From Streptomyces sp. SID8352 (GTDB lineage Bacteria; Actinomycetota; Actinomycetes; Streptomycetales; Streptomycetaceae), in contig NZ_WWGX01000104.1 in assembly GCF_009862265.1 (NCBI RefSeq), positions 183 through 64,182 on the forward strand: a DNA stretch of 64,000 bases, written 5' to 3'. The translations under genes were made by a program, and so were the position numbers. The notes beneath the pieces were generated by a model. It did not search any database. It was not told where the DNA came from and saw only the letters and a program-made list of their open reading frames with translations. Of this stretch, positions 32,101-41,765 are shown one piece after another; the stretch's first letter is position 1; each line of letters starts with the position of its first letter.

Positions 32101-34169
32101 GGCGCTTCGCTCCCCGGGGCCGTGCCCGGCGCGAAGCCCACCTCGATCTCCACCCGGCCCGACGCGTCCTGGGTGACGTCGGAGACCACCGCCACCGCGC
32201 CCGGCGGCAGGTGCGGCGCCCCGAACAGCGCCCGCGCCAGCGGGTTGACGAGGTGCGTCTCCAGGACCATCCCGATGCCCCGGCCGCCCTTCCACGGGTC
32301 CTTCGTGCAGTGCCCGAGCAGCACCTCGCGGGCCTCCTCCGTCAGCTCCAGGGAGATCCCGTGCCCCTCGGCCAACTGCCGCTGGATGTTGCCCACCTGG
32401 AGGTCGAAGATCCGCTCGGCGATCTCGGTGGAGATGAAGCCGAAGACCACCACGTTCCCGCCGAGCCGGTTCATCAGCTCCGGACGCCCCACGACCCGCT
32501 CGAAGTGCTCCTTGATGTTCCGCAGGACCTTCTCCTGCAACTCCGGATACGGCGTGTCCGGGAACACCAGCGGCTGCCACTCCTGGGTCCGCGGATCGGT
32601 GCGCTGCACCCCGAGGTTGGAGGTGAAGATCAGCACGCACTCGCTGAAGTACGTGGTGACACCCTGGCCGTCGGTGAGCCGCCCGTCCTCCAGGACCTGG
32701 AGGAACTTGTCCAGCACGCCCTTGTCGGCCTTCTCGATCTCGTCGAAGAGGATCACCCGGAACGGGTTCTCCCGCACGGCCGTGGTGAGTTCGCCGCCCG
32801 CCTCGTACCCCACGTAGCCCGGCGGGGCCCCCACCAGCCGGTCGGCGGAGTGCGACGCCGAGAACTCGCTCATGTCGAAGCGCAGGTACGCCTGGTCGCT
32901 GTCGAACAGCACCGACGCCACGGCCTTCGCCAGCTCCGTCTTGCCGGTGCCCGTCGGCCCGGCGAAGAACAGCACGCCGCGCGGCCGGTGCCCCGGGCTG
33001 GTGGCCTGCGCGCCGGACAGGCCCAGCGCGGCCCGCTTCAGGATGTCCAGCGTCATCGCCACGGCCGCCTCCTGGCCGAGCACCCGGCGCGGGATGGAGA
33101 GCGGGTTGGCCGGGTCCTCCCCGTCGACGATCCGCTGCCGCACCTCGTCCCGGCTCCACGGGTTCTTCTCCACCCCGAGCCGGTAGACGCGGACGGCGTC
33201 CGGCATGGCCTCGAACGGGATGCGCCGGGCCAGTGCCAGCCGCAGGCTCTCCCGCATCGCCGTCAGGCTCATCCCCGTGGCGGTGCGGGCGAAGGCGGTG
33301 ACGGCCTCCGCCGCCTCCCGCTCCGGCGTCCGCCGCGCGGAGGGCACCGCCCGCACGTAGCGGCGCCGCAGCACCCGTGCCATGCGGTGCCGCTCGTCGG
33401 CGTCCGGCTCGGGCACCGCGACGGTGCGGATGCGCTCACTGCCGGTCAACATCCAGGTGGGCAGGTCGCGTTCGCCGTCGGCGAGCCAGATCACCGGGTT
33501 GAACAGGGCGGGCTGTGCCTCCCCGCCGGGGACCGGCGGCGCCTGCACCGGCTTCGCCTCGGCGGCGAGCTGGAGGCAGGACAGGAAGAAGTCGCGCTCC
33601 TCGGGCGTCAGCCGGGCCACGTCCCCGACCAGCCGCGAGGCGTGGTCGACCACCAGGGCCACCCGCAGCGGCGGCAGCGTCCGGTCCGGGCGGACCGCGC
33701 CCCGCCGCTCCTCCCAGCCGGACGTGATGTCCCGCAGCTGCCGCACGGTGTGGGCGATCTGCGAGGCGTTGGTGCCCGGGAAGGTCATCGTCTCCAGCAG
33801 GGTCAGCACCGCTTCCCGCACCGACTCCTCGGCCTGCATCACCTGCACGCCCCGCACCTGGTCGCAGAGGAGCAGCGCCTGGTACCCGAGCGGCAGCAGC
33901 CGGTTCCACAGCACCTCCAGCAGCTCCAGCGGATGGTCGCGGTCGCGGATGCGGACCAGGTGCAGGTCCCGGAAGTTGCCGTGCAGGACGTACTGCGCGT
34001 GCACGCTCAGCGTGCCCGCCAGCTCCTCCATGAACAGGGGGAAGCGCGCCGCCGGTCCGGGGCCGTGCTCCCCGCCGTGCTCCTCCTCCCGCACCCGCTC
34101 CACGCCCGCTCCGTGCCCCGGGCGGCGGACCGTCTCCGAACCTGCCGTGCGCTGCTTGTCCAGCTCCAT
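32097..34169 (-). CDS. ClpB-type AAA+ ATPase
   Basis: 690 aa. The C-terminal half is a ClpA/ClpB-like AAA+ module: Walker A GPTGTGKT at 404-411, YLRFDMSEFS, pore-loop-like GYVGYEAGG, Walker B VILFDEIEK at 472-480, sensor FTSNLG, then the D2 small domain with GGRGIGMVLETHLVNPLA. Residues 45-330 form a second, divergent domain (FMEELAGTLSVHAQYVLHGN, VALVVDHAS, NPVIWLAD), perhaps a degenerate NTPase. GGGAGGG precedes the ATG. Its role is likely ATP-driven remodelling of a target complex regulated by the neighbouring kinase and FHA protein (inference). Confidence 0.9.
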   Translation of the reverse strand: MELDKQRTAGSETVRRPGHGAGVERVREEEHGGEHGPGPAARFPLFMEELAGTLSVHAQYVLHGNFRDLHLVRIRDRDHPLELLEVLWNRLLPLGYQALLLCDQVRGVQVMQAEESVREAVLTLLETMTFPGTNASQIAHTVRQLRDITSGWEERRGAVRPDRTLPPLRVALVVDHASRLVGDVARLTPEERDFFLSCLQLAAEAKPVQAPPVPGGEAQPALFNPVIWLADGERDLPTWMLTGSERIRTVAVPEPDADERHRMARVLRRRYVRAVPSARRTPEREAAEAVTAFARTATGMSLTAMRESLRLALARRIPFEAMPDAVRVYRLGVEKNPWSRDEVRQRIVDGEDPANPLSIPRRVLGQEAAVAMTLDILKRAALGLSGAQATSPGHRPRGVLFFAGPTGTGKTELAKAVASVLFDSDQAYLRFDMSEFSASHSADRLVGAPPGYVGYEAGGELTTAVRENPFRVILFDEIEKADKGVLDKFLQVLEDGRLTDGQGVTTYFSECVLIFTSNLGVQRTDPRTQEWQPLVFPDTPYPELQEKVLRNIKEHFERVVGRPELMNRLGGNVVVFGFISTEIAERIFDLQVGNIQRQLAEGHGISLELTEEAREVLLGHCTKDPWKGGRGIGMVLETHLVNPLARALFGAPHLPPGAVAVVSDVTQDASGRVEIEVGFAPGTAPGSEAP

Positions 34170-34204
34170 GTGTCCCTCCCCGCGCGGTGGTCCCCGCGGC
34201 GCTC

Positions 34205-35893
34205 TCAGCGGCGGTCGTCGCCCACGGTGCGGTGCCTGGGGGCGGGTGCGGGCTCGCGCCGGGGGGAACGCCGCTCCTCGTCGGCGCGCGCGCCGTCCGT
34301 ACCGCGCTCCGCCGCCAGGTCCAGCCCGTCCAGCACCACCGCGCCGTCCTCGCCGGGCAGGCCCGGCCGGGCCCCCTCGGCCTGTTCGATCCGGAAGTCC
34401 ATGCCGATCCCCAGCTCCGCGGCCAGGGCCGTGATCTCACCGAGCCGCTGCCGGGTCTCGGCGCACCGCAGGTCGTCCAGCTCCCGCTGCCCGGGGCCGC
34501 GTTCGCCCGGACCGCCCCGGTACATGGTGGCCACCCGCAGGGCCCCGCCGGTCACGCTCATCCGCAGCCAGTGCCCGGGGCCCCAGCCGTCCGGCGTCCA
34601 GTCCACCCGCAGCTCCTGGCCCTCCGGCCGGGTGGCGTCGGCCGGGCCGCCGTACCGCTCGGACAGCTCCGCGATCACCCGGGCGCACTGCGTCCGGAGG
34701 TACAGCGCCTCCAGCAGGGACAGCCGCTCGGAGACCCGCCGCTCGACCAGACGCCGCTCCCCGGCGTCCAGCCGCCCGCCCCGCTCCAGCACCCGGACCA
34801 GCGGCTCCACCGCGTCCGGCGCCCCGGGCAGCGGCTCCGTGCCCTCGGGCGCCCGCAGCGACAGGAACTCCAGCTGGGCCGCGGCCCACTCCTCGTCGGC
34901 GCGCCGCCCGCGCGCCGTCCGGTTGGCGTCCTGTACGAGCTTGCGCGCCTCGTTGAGGTGCCGCCGGCAGCGGTGGGGGTTGCTCCCGGCGTGCTGCGCG
35001 GCCCGGCTCACCGAGGCCGCCGCCAGCTCCGCGGTGGCGTGGGCCGCCCCCGGGTCCAGCGCGGCCAGGATGCCGGCACCCAGCCGCCGTACGGCCTCCG
35101 CGTCGGCGTCCGTCCCGGGCGCCGCCCTGGGCACCTCCTCCGGCCCGGCGCCGTCCCGCTCCGCCTCGGCGGTACGGGCCGCCAGGTGGCGGCGCAGCAT
35201 GGTCTCCCGGTGGCCGTCCAGCAGGCGCCGCCACTCCGCGTCGTCGTCGCCCGACTCCTCCAGCACCGACGTCAGCCGCTCCACCTCCCAGGCGGTCTGC
35301 CGCTCCTCGGCCCGCGCGAGCGCCGCCTCCAGCCGGGCCAGCCGGGCCCGCGCCCCGGCCAGGTCCAGGCCGACCGGGTCCAGCGGAGGGGGCAGGTCGG
35401 GGCGCGGCGGGCCCCCGCCGCCGGGCAGGGTGCCGCCGGTCCGGGCGCACCGGGCGAGCAGCGCCCCGCGCCGGGCGTTGGCCCGCGCCACCGCGTAGGC
35501 CGCCGCCTGCCACTGCTCGGCCGCGGCGGCGGAGACCTCCTCCCGCCGCTCCAGGCAGCGCTGCTCCTCGGCGGCCCGGACCGCGGCCGTGGCCAGCACC
35601 CGGGTGGTGAGCATCGCGGCCCGGCCCACGAACAGGGCTCCGCTGAGGGCGCCGAGGGCGCCGAGCACGGCGTCGCCCGCCTGGTGCAGGGCGTGTCCCG
35701 CGGCGTCGGAGAGATGGGCGGACGCCTGGCCGGCGGCGTCGGACACGTGCGAGGACGCCTGGCCCAGGGCGTCGCCGAGCTGGACGCCCCCGGCGTGGGG
35801 CGCCTGGTACACGTCGGCCGCCGACAGCGGCGCCGGGTAGCCCACGGCGGGCATCACCAGATCGAAGGTCGGCAACGCCATTCCTGCGCTCAT
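34205..35893 (-). CDS. Large coiled-coil protein of the kinase/AAA+ island
   Basis: 562 aa, ATG at 35893 with GAGGAG upstream. Residues 35-90 contain Ala/His/Asp repeats (ASSHVSDAAGQASAHLSDAAG), then a hydrophobic stretch VLGALGALSGALFVGRAAML and long charged helices (ARARLARLEAALARAEERQTA, RRLVERRVSERLSLLEALYL), so a coiled-coil core is expected. The last third has a mixed fold ending with a disordered basic tail. No family recognised. It lies between the kinase and AAA+ genes, 35 bp from the latter, so it is probably a structural or adaptor subunit of the same complex. Confidence 0.8.
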   Translation of the reverse strand: MSAGMALPTFDLVMPAVGYPAPLSAADVYQAPHAGGVQLGDALGQASSHVSDAAGQASAHLSDAAGHALHQAGDAVLGALGALSGALFVGRAAMLTTRVLATAAVRAAEEQRCLERREEVSAAAAEQWQAAAYAVARANARRGALLARCARTGGTLPGGGGPPRPDLPPPLDPVGLDLAGARARLARLEAALARAEERQTAWEVERLTSVLEESGDDDAEWRRLLDGHRETMLRRHLAARTAEAERDGAGPEEVPRAAPGTDADAEAVRRLGAGILAALDPGAAHATAELAAASVSRAAQHAGSNPHRCRRHLNEARKLVQDANRTARGRRADEEWAAAQLEFLSLRAPEGTEPLPGAPDAVEPLVRVLERGGRLDAGERRLVERRVSERLSLLEALYLRTQCARVIAELSERYGGPADATRPEGQELRVDWTPDGWGPGHWLRMSVTGGALRVATMYRGGPGERGPGQRELDDLRCAETRQRLGEITALAAELGIGMDFRIEQAEGARPGLPGEDGAVVLDGLDLAAERGTDGARADEERRSPRREPAPAPRHRTVGDDRR

Positions 35894-36171
35894 GTTCCGT
35901 ACTCCTCGTGCTCTCCGCCTCCGCCGGGGTCCTCCCCTGCCGGGCGTTCTCCTGCCGGGCGTCCCTTGCGGGGCGTTCTTCCGCCGGGGCCCCTCGCGGG
36001 TGCCTCCGGCGCGGTGCCGTTGCCGGTGCTGCCGAGCGGGGCCTCCCGGGTACTTCCCGGGCGCCTCCCGGCCTCCCGGCGGGCGCCGGTGGGCCGGGCC
36101 GGTCCGTGGGCGCCGGTCCCGCGGTCCGGCGGGGTCTCCCGGCCGCCCCACCGTCGGTCCACCTGGTCCAC
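35890..36171 (-). CDS. Possible 93-aa hydrophilic protein, weak
   Basis: GTG at 36171, ending in an ATGA overlap with the coiled-coil gene start. Third positions are mostly G/C, but the composition is Pro/Gly/Arg low complexity and the start has no Shine-Dalgarno. It fills the 390 bp gap after the kinase gene (35894-36280), which otherwise holds only GC-rich repeats (ccgcctccgggcc type). A frame-shifted continuation upstream also has coding-like composition, so this may be a decayed or spurious ORF. Confidence 0.3.
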   Translation of the reverse strand: MDQVDRRWGGRETPPDRGTGAHGPARPTGARREAGRRPGSTREAPLGSTGNGTAPEAPARGPGGRTPRKGRPAGERPAGEDPGGGGEHEEYGT

Positions 36172-36280
36172 TGGGTCCGGGCCGCCTCCGGGCCCCGTCC
36201 ACCGGGCTGCCTCCGGGCCCCGTTCCGCCGGGCCGCCTCCGGGCCGCCTCCGCCTCGGCCGGGTCGCCGTTCACGGCCGT

Positions 36281-38560
36281 TCAGACCTGCCGGGGTGCGA
36301 TCCGTCGTGCTCTCACCCCCGCCAGGCGGGCCGCCCTCGCCCGTCGCTCCCGGCGCCAGACGTAGCAGCGGCGCCCGCTCCAGCCGGTCACCGCCGCCAT
36401 CCCGGCCAGCGGCCACACCCACGGGGCGTACGTCAGCGCCACGAACCCCAGCAGCACCAGCCCCACCAGCACGGCCGCGCCCAGCAGCAGGGTGAGCCGC
36501 CGCGACAGCGTCAGCCGGGCGGGCCGCTCGGAGGAGCGGATCAGCAGCCCGGCCAGCGACCGGCGCGGATGGTAGGCCGGGGGGCCGATGTACACGGCGG
36601 TCAGCAGCTCCGCCGCGAACACCGCCGCCGCGGCCGGGGTGATCTGCATCCAGGCGGCGACCACGGACTCCTGAGAGGCCCGGTCCAGCACATCGGCCAG
36701 GGCGATGACGAAGCACCAGGGCGCGATGACCACGGTGGCCCCGACCAGGGCCCAGGAGAGGGTGGGCGGCAGGTCCATCCGCCGCAGCACCGCGATCACT
36801 CCGTCCGTGTCCTCGTCCATCAACCGCTCGATCTCCTCCTCCGTCGCCCTGCGGTGCCGCGCGTCGGCCTCCGTGACCGCCTGTTCGACCAGCAGCGACG
36901 CCACCAGCAGGCGCAGCGGGTCGTCCCGCCCGGCCAGCAGCAGCCGCTCGAACCAGGGCACGGGGGCGGCCAGCGCGGCGGCCGTCCGCCCGGTCTCCGC
37001 GGCCAGCGCCCGCGCCGCCCGATCCGGTTCGCGGGCCAGCACCAGCAGCCGCGCCCGCACGGCCGTGGTCGTCCGCAGCGCCCTGCGCACCCGGTCGAGG
37101 CGGGCGATGCCCGGGGAGCGGCGCACCTCGTCGACCAGATGCGTCCAGCGCGAGCAGAGCGCCGTCCAGCGCTCGCGCACCTCGTCCAGGCCCTCGCCGC
37201 GCGGACGCCGGGCCAGCTCGGTCAGGATCGCGGGCGTCCGCCACAGGTGCTCCACGAGACGGGACGCCTCCACATCGCCGCGCCGCACCGCCGCGCCCAG
37301 CTCCCGGACGCCCTCCGGACTCAGCGGTATCCGCCACAGCGACGCGTCCCGGTAGGGGCCGAGCCAGGTGATCAGCCGGACCACGGCCGCCGGGTCCGGA
37401 ACCTCCGCAAGGCCCGCGCGCAGCTCCGCGAGTTCCTCCAGCTCTCCGGCGCTGTGCCGGCCCGCCGCCCCGAACTGGCCCAGCCACTCGGACAGTCCGG
37501 CCCGGCCCCCGGCGTCCGCCAGCAGCCGGGCCGCCTTCACCGGGTAGTGGTCCAGGGCCTGGGCCAGGTGCTCCGGCTCGGTGAACCGCTCGTCGAGGAA
37601 GCTGAACGGGGTGATCCCCGCAGGCTCCTCCGGCGCCCGCCCGCCCATCAGCCGGCGGCCGACCTCCGGGGACCGCCCCTCCAGCCACGCGCCGACCTCC
37701 CCGGCCCCCCAGCGCTCCTCCGGGCGGCGGGTCAGCAGCCCCTCGCAGAGCCGCCGCAGCCGGCTGTCCCGGACACCGCTCACGTCCGGGTCGTGGGTGG
37801 CGATCTCCGCGAGCACGGCGGCGTCGCTGAAGAAGTCCACCGGGTGCTCGCCCAGGGCCAGTTCGGCCAGGATCATGCCCACCGACCACCAGTCGGCCTC
37901 CGGGGACACGGTCTGGAGCAGCGGACCGGCCTCGGGCGCAAGATAGCGGGGCTTGCCCCGCCAGGGCCGCACCGGGCCGTCGTCCTCGTCCGGACGGTAC
38001 TGGGCGGCGCCGAAGTCGACCAGGACCAGCCGCAGTTCGTCCCCGCGCAGGCTCTCGACCATCACGTTGTCCGGGGTGATGTCCCGGTGCACCAGCTCGT
38101 GCCGGTGCAGCACCGACACCGCCTCGTGCAACTGCCGCGCCACCTCGCGCACCGCCGCCGCCGGCATCCGGCCCGGATTCGCGTCCAGATGGGCCCGCAG
38201 GTCCGTCTCGCCGTGGGAACGGAACACCTGATAGGGGTGACCGTCGGCGAGCCCCGACTCCAGCAGCCGCTCCAGGTGCCCGCTCCCGGTCCCGGCCACC
38301 TCCAGCACCGGCGCCACCGCAGGGTCCGGTGCGTGCAGCCGGTGGTAGTACTTCAGCACCAGCGGCACCTCCGACGCCCCCGGCTCCGCCCGCCGCACCC
38401 GCAGCACCGCGGCCCGGCCCGGCCGCTCGGCCGCCCGGACCACCCTCACCAGTACGAACCGGTCCGCCAGCGCGGGCGGCACGTCGTCGAGCACCGGGCG
38501 GGTCTCGACCGTCCGCGCGTCGGTGAAACCGCCGTCCGAGGGGGAGATGAAATCCGTCAT
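36281..38560 (-). CDS. Membrane Ser/Thr protein kinase
   Basis: 759 aa, ATG with GGAAGG upstream. Kinase domain about 30-310: Lys70 (LVLKYYH), catalytic loop HRDITPDNV with Asp160 and Asn165, DFG at 182-184, and an APE-like YLAPEAG. No clear glycine-rich loop, so the N-lobe is divergent. The following helical part leads to hydrophobic segments near the C-terminus (LSWALVGATVVIAPWCFVIA, LTLLLGAAVLVGLVLLGFVA, WVWPLAGMAAV) and a basic tail, so it is membrane bound. First gene of the run kinase - coiled coil - AAA+ - FHA, a probable phospho-signalling unit. Confidence 0.9.
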   Translation of the reverse strand: MTDFISPSDGGFTDARTVETRPVLDDVPPALADRFVLVRVVRAAERPGRAAVLRVRRAEPGASEVPLVLKYYHRLHAPDPAVAPVLEVAGTGSGHLERLLESGLADGHPYQVFRSHGETDLRAHLDANPGRMPAAAVREVARQLHEAVSVLHRHELVHRDITPDNVMVESLRGDELRLVLVDFGAAQYRPDEDDGPVRPWRGKPRYLAPEAGPLLQTVSPEADWWSVGMILAELALGEHPVDFFSDAAVLAEIATHDPDVSGVRDSRLRRLCEGLLTRRPEERWGAGEVGAWLEGRSPEVGRRLMGGRAPEEPAGITPFSFLDERFTEPEHLAQALDHYPVKAARLLADAGGRAGLSEWLGQFGAAGRHSAGELEELAELRAGLAEVPDPAAVVRLITWLGPYRDASLWRIPLSPEGVRELGAAVRRGDVEASRLVEHLWRTPAILTELARRPRGEGLDEVRERWTALCSRWTHLVDEVRRSPGIARLDRVRRALRTTTAVRARLLVLAREPDRAARALAAETGRTAAALAAPVPWFERLLLAGRDDPLRLLVASLLVEQAVTEADARHRRATEEEIERLMDEDTDGVIAVLRRMDLPPTLSWALVGATVVIAPWCFVIALADVLDRASQESVVAAWMQITPAAAAVFAAELLTAVYIGPPAYHPRRSLAGLLIRSSERPARLTLSRRLTLLLGAAVLVGLVLLGFVALTYAPWVWPLAGMAAVTGWSGRRCYVWRRERRARAARLAGVRARRIAPRQV

Positions 38561-38748
38561 CGTCCGGCCTTCCGTGGAGCGGACTTACGGGACGGGGGCG
38601 TCGAGGGGGAAAGAGGGAGCCCGACAATACCCAAGGCATTCCCGGGACATGGGGAGTTCCGGAGAACTCCGCAGGGAGCCGCCGACACCCCGCCGGAGCG
38701 ATTCCCGGACGGCTCTCCCCGCAGGTGCCCCGCATTACCATGCTGCCC

Positions 38749-39891
38749 ATGCGCTCCCTGCCCCCGCACACCGAACTCGTCGAGGAACTGCGCGGACTCC
38801 GGCGGCCGGGCCTGCCCCGGCTGCGCCACTGCACCCGGGACGCGCTGCGCCGGACCGCCGAGGCGGCCGGACTGTGCGCCGGGGAGGACGACGAACTGGA
38901 GGGCGTCGAAAGGCTGCTGGCCGCCGCAGTGCGCCGCCTCGCGGGCGGCGGACCGCTCCGCGACGAGCGGGACGGCGATCCGCTGGCCCGCGCCGCCGCC
39001 CACACCTTCGGCCTCTTCACGGACCGCCGGGGGGTGCCCGCCGCCGACCGGAGGAAGGCCGCCGCCGCCGTCTACGGGGTGAGCACCGAACGGTTCCGCC
39101 GCAGCCACGAGAGCGAGATCTTCGCCGAACTGGCCTCCGCCGCCCTCGCCGTGGCCCGGGAGGCGGCCGACCCGGACGGCACCGGTGAACCGGCGCCCGA
39201 CGGACGGCGCCCGCCCGTGACGGACTCCGGCGCCCCGCCGCCCGATCCGCCCTCCGGGCCCCCGGTCCCCCCGCACGTGGCCGCCCGCATCAGCGTGCGC
39301 ACCTGCCCCATCGAACTCGTCCGGGACGCCGACATCCTGGTCTCCCCGGAGAACGTCTACCTGGAGATGTCCAAGATCTTCCGGCCCACCGTCTCGGCCG
39401 CGCTGCGCCGCTCGGCGGCCGTGCGCAACGCCGCCGGGGAGATCGTCGACGACGTCCTGCCCCGCGAACTGCGCACCTGGCTGCGCGCCCACGGCCGCCC
39501 CGGGCTGCCGGTGCGCCCCGGGACGGTCGTCCCCACCTCCCCGGGCGCCCTCGGCGCGCACGGCGTGCGGCGCATCCACCACGCCGCCGTCTCCACCCCC
39601 GTGGGAGACGGCGACCGCTACCACGTCGCGCCCGCCGTACTGGCCGAGGCCGTCCAGGCGTCCTTCGCCCTGGCCCGGTCCGAACGGGCCGCGCTGTCCC
39701 TGCCCATGACCACCCTCTGCTTCCCCCTGCTGGGCGCCGGCCGGGGCGGGCTGCCCGTCGTGACCGCGGCCCGCTGGCTGCTGTGGGCCGTCCGGCGGGA
39801 GCTGCGCGAGGACACCACCTGGTCGGTGATCATCGTGACGACCCGGCCGCAGCACACCGACGCCGTCAGGGCCGCCAACTCGCATCCCTGA
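38749..39891 (+). CDS. Macro-domain (ADP-ribose-binding) protein
   Basis: 380 aa. Residues about 180-375 form a macro domain: DILVSPENVYLEMSKIF with the Asn-containing first loop, RNAAGEIVDDVLPRELRTWL, PVRPGTVVPTSPGAL, GVRRIHHAAV, and the phosphate loop CFPLLGAGRGGLP, then SVIIVTT. Residues 1-150 are an Arg-rich helical region. ATG at 38749 may be leaderless (TACCAT 7 nt before); starts at 38740 and 38725 are in frame. Divergent from the kinase. Macro domains bind or remove ADP-ribose or related nucleotides, so it may sense or reverse a modification by this island. Confidence 0.85.
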   Translation: MRSLPPHTELVEELRGLRRPGLPRLRHCTRDALRRTAEAAGLCAGEDDELEGVERLLAAAVRRLAGGGPLRDERDGDPLARAAAHTFGLFTDRRGVPAADRRKAAAAVYGVSTERFRRSHESEIFAELASAALAVAREAADPDGTGEPAPDGRRPPVTDSGAPPPDPPSGPPVPPHVAARISVRTCPIELVRDADILVSPENVYLEMSKIFRPTVSAALRRSAAVRNAAGEIVDDVLPRELRTWLRAHGRPGLPVRPGTVVPTSPGALGAHGVRRIHHAAVSTPVGDGDRYHVAPAVLAEAVQASFALARSERAALSLPMTTLCFPLLGAGRGGLPVVTAARWLLWAVRRELREDTTWSVIIVTTRPQHTDAVRAANSHP

Positions 39892-40801
39892 GTGACACCC
39901 CCGCCCCGCGCAACGCCCGCTCCGTGGCGACCAGTTCTCCCCGCAGCGGCACCCCGTACAGCCGCAGCGCGGTCCTCCCGCCGGGCCCCGGCACCGTCAC
40001 CGGCTGCAACCGGCGGCCCGTCGCCGCCCGGCGCAGATGGGGGGCGTAGCGGACGGCGCCCAGCGGGGTCAGCGGCCGGAGCCGCTGGTTGGCGGAGCCC
40101 CGCCAGGCCAGCGGTGTCGGCTCCGCCACCCGGAACCGTCCGGTCACTAGGGCGTCGGCGTGCTCCAGGGCCGTCAATTGACGCTCCGTCAGTTCATGCG
40201 GTTCGTAACCCGTGTACACCAGCAGGTCCGCCCGGGAGCCGGAACCGCCCGGCCCGGAGACCGCCCGCGACGGTTCGTCCCCCGCCGGTGTCCCGCCTTT
40301 GTCCGGTGTCCCGGCCGCCTCCGGTGAGGGGGTTGGCGCGGACGCGGACGCGGATAACCGGGTCGGTGCCGTCGTGGGCCCCGGCCCCGGCACCCGGGCC
40401 GGGACCGGATCGCCCACGCGGCCCGGCTCCGTCGCCCGGCCCGCCGCCCACGCGCCCTCGCGGGGGGCGGCCCGGGGTTCGGCATCCCCCGCGCCGCCCG
40501 CCCCGTGTGCCCACGCGTCGCGCAGCCCGGCCGCCCCGGAGAGCAGGGCCGCGAGCGCCTCGGGCTGCTGGAGCGGCTCACCGCCGCTGACCGTCAGCCC
40601 CAGCGCGCCCGCCGCCAGCGCGGCGCTCCACAGCTCCAGCACATCGGCGACGGACCGGGCTCCGCCGCCCCGCCCGTCCCAGGTGTGACGGGACATGCAC
40701 CCCGGGCAGGCCAGCGTGCAGCCCTGGAACCAGACACCGAGGCGCGGGCCCGGCCCGAGCGTCTCCAACGGGTAGTGCGTCCCGCTGATCCGGACCTCCA
40801 T
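39866..40801 (-). CDS. NrdG-like 4Fe-4S radical SAM protein with disordered insertion
   Basis: 311 aa, against about 155 for a plain NrdG-type activase. N-terminus MEVRISGTHYPLETLGPGPR then the cluster motif CTLACPGC (Cys28, 32, 35), LTVSGGEPLQQPE, and after a disordered Ala/Pro/Gly insertion of about 100 residues, LLVYTGYEPHELTE and ADALVTGRF. The insertion separates two strands of the half-barrel, so the fold should survive. GGGGGGAG precedes the ATG. No anaerobic ribonucleotide reductase gene is nearby, so its partner glycyl-radical or other substrate is unknown. Overlaps the convergent macro gene by 26 bp. Confidence 0.87.
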   Translation of the reverse strand: MEVRISGTHYPLETLGPGPRLGVWFQGCTLACPGCMSRHTWDGRGGGARSVADVLELWSAALAAGALGLTVSGGEPLQQPEALAALLSGAAGLRDAWAHGAGGAGDAEPRAAPREGAWAAGRATEPGRVGDPVPARVPGPGPTTAPTRLSASASAPTPSPEAAGTPDKGGTPAGDEPSRAVSGPGGSGSRADLLVYTGYEPHELTERQLTALEHADALVTGRFRVAEPTPLAWRGSANQRLRPLTPLGAVRYAPHLRRAATGRRLQPVTVPGPGGRTALRLYGVPLRGELVATERALRGAGVSLRDASWRP

Positions 40802-41043
40802 GACGGCTCCCCCCCGTTCGGTGCTGACGGGGAGTATGTCGGCCCGCGGATGCCGCCCGCAATCGCTTCGGACGCAATTCCCGGGCGGATACCGGGCGGA
40901 ATCCGGTTGTCTTCCGGAGGCCCTTCGGAAGAAGGAAATCCCCTCCCGATTCACCCACTCCGCGGCCTTCCCTTTCCGCTACTCTCTCCGTCACCGCGCC
41001 GTGATACACGCGGAGCAGCGCGGTGGAATGGGGGTTGACTCCG

Positions 41044-41730
41044 ATGATCACCTCAAGCCGTACGGGCGGTGCCGTCCGCCGATTACGGACCGGCTTCGTC
41101 TCCACGCAACTGGCCCGCGCCCACGGCAGACGGGACGCCGCCGGGCTCCTCGACGTACTGGGCGAGGCCCCGGACGCGGGGGACCCCTCCGGCACGGCCG
41201 GGCTGCCCCCGTACGTGCTGGGGGTACGGGCCCGCGCCGAGCACGACACCACGCGGCTGCGCGCCCGGATGCTGCACGGCAACCGCGCGCTGACCGTCCG
41301 CATCCACGCCGAATCCGTACGGGTCGTCACCCAGTACACCGTGCGCGGGGAGCCGGCCCCGGCCGCACTCGCCCGCTACGCCGGGACGGTCGCCGACTGG
41401 CGCAACGCGGCCGCCGTCTGCCGCTCCCGCGCCCAGGGCGTCATCGACGCCGCCAACCACCTGCTCACCTGCTACTGGGATGCCGTCTGGGCCGAGGCCC
41501 GGCGCTCCCACGAGCTGCCCGACCGGCGCCCCACGGGCTGGCTGCCGGGCCGCACCCGGCTCGACACCACCTGGCACCGCGTCGACGACGGCCTGCTCTC
41601 CGACCGCTGGTACGGGGGCCGCGGACCGGCCGGTGAACCGGACCCGGCGGCCGTCGCCCAGGCCCTCGCCATCCTCGACAGCCAGCACACCCGCGGCGGC
41701 GCGGGACGGACGACGGGCGGCCGGGGATGA
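41044..41730 (+). CDS. Hypothetical protein, first gene of plus-strand membrane-associated set
   Basis: 228 aa from ATG 41044 (GTG 41023 possible). Arg/Ala-rich helical protein: RLRTGFVSTQLARAHGRRDA, TTRLRARMLHGNRALTVRI, a Trp/Tyr cluster HLLTCYWDAVWAEARRS, and TWHRVDDGLLSDRWYGGRG near the C-terminus. No family recognised and no signal peptide. Its TGA overlaps an ATG of the next gene (ATGA), whose better start is 39 bp downstream. The set follows the radical SAM gene divergently and is assumed to belong to the same island. Confidence 0.75.
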   Translation: MITSSRTGGAVRRLRTGFVSTQLARAHGRRDAAGLLDVLGEAPDAGDPSGTAGLPPYVLGVRARAEHDTTRLRARMLHGNRALTVRIHAESVRVVTQYTVRGEPAPAALARYAGTVADWRNAAAVCRSRAQGVIDAANHLLTCYWDAVWAEARRSHELPDRRPTGWLPGRTRLDTTWHRVDDGLLSDRWYGGRGPAGEPDPAAVAQALAILDSQHTRGGAGRTTGGRG

Positions 41731-41765
41731 ACTCCCCCCATTCCGTGCACCCAAGGAAGGTCACT

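Noticed and set aside
35894..36280. N-terminal extension of the coiled-coil protein to a GTG at 36274
   Set aside because: The extension is Pro/Gly/Arg low complexity, while ATG 35893 has a strong GAGGAG upstream.
34437..39020. Very long minus- and plus-strand frames (over 1500 codons) across the kinase/AAA+/macro island
   Set aside because: Shadows arising from very high GC content; the kinase, AAA+, macro and radical SAM frames carry all conserved motifs.
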